Positions 55,523 through 64,000 of a stretch of 64,000 nt of DNA are shown piece by piece (position 1 is the first letter of the stretch; the number at the start of each line of letters is the position of its first letter). The DNA is taken from NCBI GenBank assembly GCA_949592205.1, contig CATIUR010000004.1, forward strand, positions 12,351,501 through 12,415,500, given 5' to 3'. A program made the position numbers and the translations under genes. This DNA is from Helichrysum umbraculigerum (taxonomy: Eukaryota > Streptophyta > Magnoliopsida > Asterales > Asteraceae). The notes under the pieces are model-generated. The model searched no databases, was not told the DNA's origin, and was given only the letters and a program-made list of their open reading frames with translations.

Positions 55523-58415
55523 TGTAACACCCTCAAATTTCGGTTTGCGGAAGCTGTCGGGTCGGGTGTTACTAAATCAAATATCACAGCATAAGATACA
55601 TAATGAACGACTCTAAATGAGACGTTTGAAAATAATTATACATTTCTCAAAATAGAACGTTTACAACGTTATGAGTTTGACAGTGAATTCCAAATACATA
55701 ATTTGATAATACAAAAGTAAATGCAGAGTTGTCCCAAACGTTTGAAATCATGCGACTCGAGCTAGCATAATCTTGTAGAAATCATAATCCTGCTGGGCAC
55801 CTGAGAACACATGCTAAAACAGGTCAGCTATAAAGCTGGTGAGTTCATAGGATTGTAAGTTAAAATCATGATGTAATAAAACCTCGTATGTTTTGAAAAG
55901 TAGTTTCAAATTCTGTCATTTTGATGCGTTTTATATTGAAGTTTTGCAACACCAAATGTGTACACGTCAAATCGAGGTATCTCATACCTAAGGGTTCGGG
56001 TCATGTACCTAAGTACATATATACATGTATGGCAATTCATGCCTTGATACCTAACAGGTAGTAGTTGTGTCTAAAAACATGAGGCAATACATGCCTATAA
56101 CCATTGAGTAGTAGTATGACCGCGTCATATGATAACAATTAACTGTAGTTCCGCAGAACTATATAGATTATGTGAAATATGGTGCATACAGCAACCATCT
56201 GATTGTAGACCCGCAGATCTATGATTAAAGTTGTTTTGAGTGTCCGTTTACCCAGTTAGTATACGCTAACCCGGACGTGTTGTATCGAGCTAACGGCCTC
56301 GCGTGGAAACTCCACCGACCCGTTCTTCTTGTGAATCCCGAGTATAACTCGCTGATCCATTGATTGTATGTAAGTGCGGATCACGGCGCATAAGCCCGTG
56401 CCACATCGAGTGTATCGCTTTACCGCGATATCGTACTTGTGCCCACTTTACCGTGGCATCGTTTTGTGCCCACTTTACCGTGGCATCGTCATGATAGCTA
56501 GTCATGAGTGAAAATGTGAGAGTGCCATTCTGGCGTTGTTCTTGCAAATAATATTTAAGTCAGCAGTACTACGACTGCCCGACTGAGTAGATCGTATAAT
56601 TGTATGTAGATATTCATCAGGTGACACCCCCACGGTTGGATTACATCCTGAGCCGAGGGACCATCCCTGGTTGGATTACATCCTGAGCCAGAGTCGTCAC
56701 CAGTTGAGTTGTATTGATATAAGAAGTCTGTACGAACGTGCGATGTTATTGTATACTCCTAGTCTAAAGCCTAGCAAGTATATAACGGAGTCTTGGGAAA
56801 ATGTTCACTTAAGTTCAGTTCCCATTCTAGTGATAATGAAGTGTGTCGACAGTTTTAGTTCTTACAGAATAACTAAACTTGTAACTGTATAGATGTTATC
56901 CAGTGTAGGTAGAACTAACTAGTTCTAATGCGTTCAATGATATTGTCCCGTGACAATATGGTCAAAGGATTTTGATAACTAAATCAAGTTGTGTATTGGT
57001 AATCGTTTTCCAACGATCTACATGATACGATTTTAACCTATCTAGGTTAAGTATTGATATTGTTCTACAACAATATTTCGGGTTTAAATTCCTAAGTATT
57101 ACACATGTAATATTACATACATTAATATAAATAGTTGTAAATTATAAACGATTGTTAATATGATTTGAAAACAGCAATTGAGCATGTGTTTCACCCCGAA
57201 AATAGTAAAACAGTCGAAAGAGTGGGGCTATGAAACTCACCTGAGGAGCTAGCGTCCTAATGTAACGAGCCGTGTCCAAATATGATCTCCTAGTGTCCTA
57301 AACACGAGAGATTTCGTATGTTTGTAAGTGTGGTTCTTGATTGGGGAAATCGTAATAATAATTCATATTATTATTGGGTTCGAGTTTTCGTATTTAAATT
57401 GTCACTTGGAAATGTCTTCCGATACTTAGAAAAATTTGGCTATTTTCTGTTTTCTGCGACATAACATGCGACACAAAAATGGTTCATGCGACACAAGGGT
57501 TGTGTCGCATAGTGCGACACAGAAGCTCTGCGACACAGTGGTTGTGTCGCATAATGCGTGTGATGCTAAATCAATAGCGACATAAGGGTTGTGTCGCATG
57601 GAGTCTGCGACACAAGGATACGACATAAGAGTTGTGTCGCATGAGTAATTCATGCGACACAGTATGCGACACAAGGCTTGTGTCGCACTCAAGAACAGCA
57701 GCCCAGAAACTTTCGGGTTCCGCGTTTTTCCGGCCAAAATCGCAAATCAAACTCATTTTCAAGCTGTAAAATCGTGGTTTCTTGGTTGTTTAGGTTATAA
57801 GCAACTTATGTAAACATTTTTACACTAAAACATTACTCCAAAATGATTAAATCTAAGAATTTGAGAATTTCTTACAAGTGCGAATCGAGGCCAAAAACGA
57901 ATGTGTGGCCTTTGTTAATGTTGCTCCTCTCTTGTTGGTGATTCCGAAAATGTAAATTTTCGTGGGTCGATTTGAAGATCCGAAATTGGGTAAAAATTTT
58001 TAGAGAGAGTTTTAGGTGAGGTGTGTGAAATGAAATGAAAGAAATGAAAGAATGAGGGAGGGGTTTGGGGGGTTGGGTGGCTGATCCAAAAGGGGTGGGG
58101 AGGAGTTTCCCCCACTTCGTTCCTATTTTGCAGTGTAAAATACCCGTATTTTGTACCCGAATAATATATATAAATTTAATATTTTTAGATTTATATTTCC
58201 GTTCTTTCGATTAGTAATTAATTAAATTAAAAATAGTTTTATTCAATTTAAAATCTAATGTGACTTCAAATGGTTTTATTTGTGATTATTACATAATCAC
58301 TATTCATTATATAAAATGTAAAGTTTTCGCTCGCTGAGTTATAATTGTATATAATAATACAATTATAAAAAGTTTAAATTAGACGCGCAAGTTGACTTTT
58401 TGACCAGGTGTTACA
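55523..58415 (-). repeat. C 5' LTR (2893 bp)
   Basis: Near-identical to 49448-52350 at an offset of 6075, shorter by one 10-bp deletion near 57893. Predicted donor GTAAG at 57871-57875, acceptor GTGTTTAG (AG at 57298-57299), donor CTCAG/GTGAGT (GT at 57239-57240). Confidence 0.95.
57241..57297 (-). other. Predicted leader exon 2 in C 5' LTR
   Basis: 57 nt between GTGTTTAG and GTGAGT on the minus strand. Equivalent to the exons proposed in A and B. Confidence 0.45.
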
Positions 58416-58598
58416 GATACGATCATATATGTACCAATTTACAACTCTTATAGACACCATGGACCATATTCAAAATAAGGACTAATTATCGACCTACCTA
58501 TTGAAGTACCGTGTCTATAGCTAATCGATGTAGAATTGTACATGTGTCATGTGCGATCATTTGGCTGCTTTTATCCATAAGCAAGTCATAATGATTTA

Positions 58599-59444
58599 TG
58601 GTGTGTTTGGCATATTAGTTTACTAGACTTTAAACTCGTGTATACTTACGGACCGTTGATTTTAATATGAAATTTCGTATTTAGTATATTGTTTATAATA
58701 ATAAAGTGTGTAAGTTAATATGTATATTAAGCATTTAGTTGGATTCATGATATGGATTTATACAAGAAGAGATTAAAAAAGTAAAAGATTTGAAACCAAA
58801 TTAGTGAAAAAGATTAATAGTTTTAAGTCTATATTAACTTTTCCAAGTAAATTCCTACTGGAGAATTGAAAATAGAAACATTACAGATCAATTTTGATAA
58901 TGTATTAATTAATGAATTAAATTTCTTTTTATATGTAAGTGAGTAATTTATTAAAAATAATCCCTTTTTAATAAGTTAGGGATCTTATTTTAAAATTTAC
59001 TTAAATTAAAGGACTTATTTGACAAATTGAAACTTAATTAGAATGATGACATCATAAAGGTGTTTCAAATATACTCCGTATAATTTAAGATAGTAACTTA
59101 TAAGAGCTTAAACTTATTTTTTTTCATAATCTCAAACTTTTAGCATTGTATGGTTAACAAAATAAAAAAAAAGATTATTGAAAAAATAAGGTCTAGAAAA
59201 ATAAGATACTATAAGTAGCTTTTATAAATCGGCTCCTAGCTTATGAAATGATAAATTACTTAGATACCCCTTATAAATTGTATATCATATATATTTTCAT
59301 GTACCCTTAGGTCAATTCACATCATTAAACTCTAGCTAGTTTGTCAACACTTATAAAATAATAAGCTTCAGCTTCCAACTTAAAAAATAAGTTCTAGTTA
59401 CCATCTTCAGCTCTAGCTATAAGCTAGTTTCACCAAACACACTC
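58599..59444. mobile_element. Harbinger/Tourist-like non-autonomous element, about 846 bp
   Basis: Ends TGGTGTGTTTGGCA and (reverse) GAGTGTGTTTGGTG, flanked by TTA on both sides (58596-58598 and 59445-59447), the PIF/Harbinger target choice. No transposase. Terminal repeats are short and imperfect, and a 3-bp duplication is weak evidence by itself. Confidence 0.55.
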
Positions 59445-59447
59445 TTA

Positions 59448-61553
59448 AATAATACATCAACATATATTCAAGAAATTGCACTTGCACTTTAGATTATTCG
59501 ATTACTCAATAAAGCGAGATGATTTCTTAAGTTTAACACTTTAACCACAATTAAAGTGGTGGCATACCGAGTTCAAAAGAATGAGTCATTCGGGTGGTCC
59601 ATGACCCGAATCAGAGACAAAAGAAGTGAGGATGAAATGGATTAGTCAGTTGGGCCCACAAAACGTACCACGTGGCAACAGTATAGGACATGTACTGAAT
59701 TGTGGGGACCATGAAATAGGTAAAAAGGTTTCTACACCAACCTACCACTTCCCACGTGCTTATGTGGGCTCACATTATGTCACACCGTTTGTAACAGTTT
59801 TATTTATATACAACTTTTAGCAAAATAGTTTAATAACCAAGACATTTTGTTTATCCACGGTGATTTATAAACTATCAATAATTGATCAATCATCGTACAC
59901 CACAAAACATGTTTTACGATGTTGTACAACATTGTAAAACATTTTACTATGTTGAATTGTGAACGGAATAAAATTGAGTTGTGTATAAATTGATTTCCTT
60001 TTTTAGGAGATGTCGGAGTCATTTTTATTAAGTGAATGAGGTTTTATAAGAGAATACGTACATGATGATCGTGTCAAATGTTAATCATAATTCGTTTAAT
60101 ATATTTATCCATAAAGTTAGAAAATGATGATTTATCAATTTACTTATTTTGATTTTTAATTTTGTATGATGCTAGCATTGTTTATGTCTTTCTTCTAATT
60201 CAAACATGATTTATCATTTTTGGTTGGAGCCTTGGAGACATGTCATTGTGATATGCATTTACGTTCTTGTTTTGTTGTGATATTATGCTATTCATTTTTT
60301 GCTTAATAATCATGCTCGTTCGGGGATTCAATATCAATTGATCGAGGTATCTATAACTCATCCAAGGGTTCGAGCCCACATTACATGTTTTTATATCAAG
60401 ATTCAAGATTGCATGGTCTTAAAACTCCTACTCCAGACATCTTTCAAGGTTGAAGTGTTAGTACCAAATTTCAAAAATTTCGTCATTAGATTACATATTT
60501 TTCTTTGATCTAGTGTGATTCTTTATCAATTTTAGAAACACCAATCTTAAGGTTATGGTTGACCTCAAATTGGAATGAAAACTCAAATTGAATCAACGGT
60601 GTGGTGTATATGGTCAACATTTTAGGAAATTTATTACTCCTCAACCACATGTATACGCTGGTTAGATTTGGAGTCGCTTTCAAATTATAAGAGTCACAAT
60701 AGTAGTTGATTTTGGTATCTAATGGAGTATATACTAGGAATCTAGGATAGTCAACAGTTCTTCAAAATGGTTGATCAAAGTGTCTATTTGATTCCATTTG
60801 ATCGACCAACTTCAATTGCAATTTTTATTTTATAAAACATGATAACGACAGTATTTGATTGGTAATAAGATTTTAAACATGCATTCATACTTGTATTCAT
60901 ACTATAATTAACACTTTGACTAACTGAATTCTAGTTGACCTCATAAATATCACCCGGATTCCAGCCAATATATGCATGTTATTGACCCCTATTTTATATA
61001 AAAGTTTCCTGTAGAATTCTATAAGTGTATCGATATAAATCCTTTTATATACTTCTTTTGAGTAGGGTAAGTGCCGATACTAAAACATGAAAATGCACAT
61101 AGTAGAATGCCTACTAACTATATTCTTCACCAATCAAATACTATTTGGACTCAGTAAACTCTCTTTTAATGAATTAAAAACAAGAAATTAACTTCTTTAA
61201 AAATAGCAAAAAAATAAAATATAGTCACTTATATCCGGACGGAAAAAACATCTAACAAAACTCACCATATTTTTACATACTCTTGTCCATATATATTTTT
61301 TCAGGTTGTAAAAAATTATTCACTACTAAAAATATCGATTGAGATTACCATATTACCCTTACTTAAAATTATTATAATAAACATTAAAAAAATCAGTGAA
61401 TAATTTATTAAGGGTAAAATTGTCATTTCCATTAAAAGTAAGAAAATAATAATAATAATAATAATAATCATCATCATCATCATCATGATTCTTATTAAAT
61501 TATGCCTTTTTTCGAATTACGATTGTTTAGAATATAGACGGTATAAAAAGTGA
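59448..61553. other. Intergenic DNA, no gene seen
   Basis: About 2.1 kb, AT-rich. An (AAT)n/(ATC)n simple repeat occupies about 61447-61487. Frames at 59626-60508 lack recognisable domains. No element ends recognised. Confidence 0.5.
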
Positions 61554-61560
61554 ACGAGAC

Positions 61561-61678
61561 CAGGGGTGGAGCAAGGAATTATCCATGGAAGGGGCAAAAT
61601 TTTACAATTGTCATTAATACCTAACTTCAAAACTTTTGTGAGGGCAATTGCCCCCTGCCCCATTCTAGTTCCGCCCTG
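61561..61678. mobile_element. hAT-type MITE, 118 bp
   Basis: Ends CAGGGGTGGAGCAAG and (reverse) CAGGGCGGAACTAG. Flanked by ACGAGAC (61554-61560 and 61679-61685), seven bases of the eight expected for hAT. Same terminal type as 20174-20655. Confidence 0.75.
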
Positions 61679-61685
61679 ACGAGAC

Positions 61686-64000
61686 GCATAATCGAAATGA
61701 GGGGTATCTTGTTTGCGAGAAAAAAGGGGGAGAGCACGTGATGGAGGCAGAAGGAGTGGCAGTGCAGTGTAATTATGGGTGCGAGTAGAGGTGAAAATGA
61801 AGATTGAAGATACTCCTATTAAAAAAAGCAAACAGAATTGTGTGCCGGGTTTAGCCTGGCCAACCTTGTTGCCTGCCCATGGAACACTCTCTCCCCTCTC
61901 GGCTCTACCCACGTTCCCCCAAGTCCCAACCTACATTTTTTTTTCTTTAAGTACAATTTTTGTACCTATACTATACCATGTATAACAAACCCCGTCTTTA
62001 AATCTGGACTTTCACGGCTTCGGTCCATTAACTTAGATTTTCATTGCATTGGCGGTATCTAGTTTAAACGATTGATAAATTTGTTTGTCAAGTCTTATCA
62101 CATGCTTGTTCCATGAGGAAAAAGCTAAATTTTTCACTTAACTTCAAAATTTTGCATGTATTGTGGCCTATATCTAATTTACCGAATTAATTTAAAAAAT
62201 TTAAAATAAATCATGAAAGATCGTGAACTGTTAGAGAATTTACGAGAAACAAAAATAAGAGTTCAACAATGACAAACGCCAACTAAATTCTGACTATGTT
62301 TGGCCGTCTTCATTACCGTTTGGTAAAAATATACTATCGTGTTTACTATATTTTTGGTTACACCAAAATATTATTCATCTAAAATGTCATCCAAATTATG
62401 GGTATGACAAGTGGTTTTTATAGTACTTTATCTGACAAGGTGAAAAATTTAGTAGGTTTGTAACTCCTTTGAGCTTCACTGTTTTCGTGATATGAAATTT
62501 TGGGTGGATCACTTGAATTCTTGTGCAATATTCTAGGATCACATGTAAAACTAATTAGAGGTTATAAGGGATATCTTTGCTTGTTCATCTCGGCTCAACG
62601 CTGAACTTCGGTTCCTAGTGGAAAGTAGAAAATTCAGATCATCCAAGTGTGAGAAGCATATGATGAGTTTAAGTGAAAGCGTAATACTTCAAGCCTTTAA
62701 CTTTGAAGTGATGATACTTTTTGCCTCTATTAACTTCAATAAAACTAAAACTTCTAAAACTTAAAACATACAAACTTAATCACAACTTATAATTTGATTG
62801 CATGTTAATATTCCTAATTAATCATTAATTTTATGGCCAATTTCATATGTATTTCCTTAGAAAAGTTGGAAATTACATATATTCTTAAGAATGCTTAAAC
62901 ATATTTGTGCATTAAGCATTACAAAGTGTACTTTAAACATATATGTAAATGTAAATGTAATGTAATGTAATGAAAAAATAATAAAACATTTACAAGATAT
63001 AAATATGCATGGGTTAATAATAGTTGAATACTTAAAGTTATTATTATTTATTTTTTTCATTTTAACCATTAAGTTTTTTCTGATGATTTAATCTTTCAAG
63101 TTTTATAAATTTTGTGGTTTAACCCTTCAAAAAGGGATAAACCACAAAAAATTTAAAAGTTAAATGATTAAAGTTGATAATTATTAAAGGACAAAATTAT
63201 TACAAAAGATAAATTCTCGTGATTAAACCATTAAAATTTGAAGTATAAAGAGTGAATTTCTCCTTAAGGGGTTAAAACACACAAAAAAAAAAGTTTAGAC
63301 TTGAAAGATTAAATCATGAGAGAAAAAAATTGAATGGTTAAAACGAAAAAGTTTTAAAACTTTGAACATTAAACCATGTTTATTTATCTATACTAACATA
63401 TAAAGAGTTTGACACGAAGTCCTAAAAATAGTAATAGTAAGTTAGTGTTTTGCCCTTTAAATATCTCAATCAAATTTGAAACACATATATCAAATGCAAT
63501 CTAATATAAAGTTAATATAAGTAATCAAGATACAAATATCATTTATTAATAAATGGTTAGAAAATTTTAATCTTAGATTATATAATAATACCTTTATATA
63601 AAGAGTTTGACCAATTTATTATTTTAAATAAATAAATGAAATTATTATTCTACATTTTAGTTGATACAACATCTAATGTAAATAGTATAAACGCCTAAAA
63701 ATGATTTATTGTATTATTGTAATAATTATCTATTAATCGCCTTACTTAATAATAACTAGATTAGATATTTGTAAGTTAGTTTCTAAAAATTCCAATTACT
63801 ATAATTACGAGTGTTAATTCAAGTCGGATCATATTAGGGGTTTTAGATTTGCCGACAAACCCATCACAAAAAGACATGCATAACTGATTTCGGTGAATAG
63901 GTTGACAGATTGTAATCTTTTAGAATAATTATATCCGAGTTGGTGGCTTAACTCATTGACTCCAACTTATGCGTGCGAAATATGCCCAATAAATTAAAAT
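61686..64000. other. Intergenic DNA to window end, no gene seen
   Basis: AT-rich. TGTAA repeats lie near 62950-62972. A stretch near 63125-63360 contains a back-and-forth repetition of short phrases on addition and loss of pairing (TTAACC/GGTTAA types) without clear ends. TCTATACTAACATATAAAG near 63388 resembles a Helitron 5' start, unsupported. No coding or RNA gene recognised. Confidence 0.45.

Larger units (their letters stand above)
49448..58415 (-). mobile_element. C: gag-only LTR retrotransposon (TR-GAG type), 9.0 kb
   Basis: Perfect 5-bp duplication GATAC on both sides (49443-49447 and 58416-58420). Element-sense order: 5' LTR (58415-55523), primer site, 1.65-kb leader, gag (53846-52872), about 0.5 kb non-coding, polypurine tract, 3' LTR (52350-49448). 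No protease, reverse transcriptase or integrase. The LTRs differ by one 10-bp deletion and about three to five substitutions over 2.9 kb by eye, so it moved very recently and must have used enzymes from another element. Confidence 0.95.

Noticed and set aside
49448..58415. Segmental duplication of the 2.9-kb blocks as an alternative to an LTR element
   Set aside because: Blocks are bounded by TG...CA ends, a primer site, a polypurine tract and a GATAC duplication, so they are LTRs.
61517..62062. Frames of 131, 68 and 74 residues as possible genes
   Set aside because: They overlap the 118-bp MITE or each other in different frames and show no recognisable motif.
63388..63410. Helitron 5' end
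   Set aside because: A short AT-rich motif that is common by chance. The 3' end would be outside the window.

Overview
The window is plant nuclear DNA, most likely from a eudicot. It is built almost entirely from nested transposable elements. The evidence is Ty3/gypsy chromovirus polyproteins with a plant-type chromodomain tail, initiator-Met tRNA primer sites, hAT, Mutator, Stowaway and Harbinger-type elements, tRNA-derived SINEs, a LINE remnant, and decayed pieces of two plant genes (a plastid KAS I-type ketoacyl synthase and an AP2/ERF factor). I see no intact host gene. Intergenic DNA is AT-rich.

Layout. 1-18586: element T1, a minus-strand Tekay/Del-like chromovirus whose 3' LTR runs off the left edge. 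Its gag-pol (669-5237) carries three in-frame stops. Its 5' LTR is split by solo LTR A (5579-16876, target duplication TATAT). Solo LTR A is itself split by element B (6506-15346, target duplication ACGTC), which has a 1151-residue gag-pol fused by a deletion into its own 3' LTR. 18587-32528: old intergenic DNA with ERF, KAS I and LINE relics, MITEs, SINEs and simple repeats. 32529-43760: a non-autonomous Mutator-like element split by element T2 (32906-43409, target duplication TGAAT). T2 is a decayed relative of T1 and contains solo LTR D inside gag. 44894-48621: a hAT element with a broken BED-finger transposase and a 169-bp tandem array. 49448-58415: element C, a young gag-only LTR element with near-identical 2.9-kb LTRs. 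58416-64000: MITEs and unannotated AT-rich DNA.

The most unusual signals are in the non-coding parts of the LTR elements. First, the families share a candidate spliced-leader layout: a GTAAG donor in the LTR, a roughly 54-85-nt exon 2, a GTGAGT donor, then an acceptor 2-4 nt before the gag ATG, so the second intron would remove the primer-binding site from gag mRNA. Second, most families carry family-specific short repeats, mostly hairpins, inside the predicted first intron. Third, the leader of element C holds an array of mini-hairpins at about 22-bp spacing whose stem sequences differ from unit to unit while the two arms stay complementary. Fourth, B and C share a strongly conserved leader just after the primer site, a candidate packaging signal linking the gag-only element to a pol-bearing relative. 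All splice, packaging and RNA-structure statements are inferences from sequence pattern.
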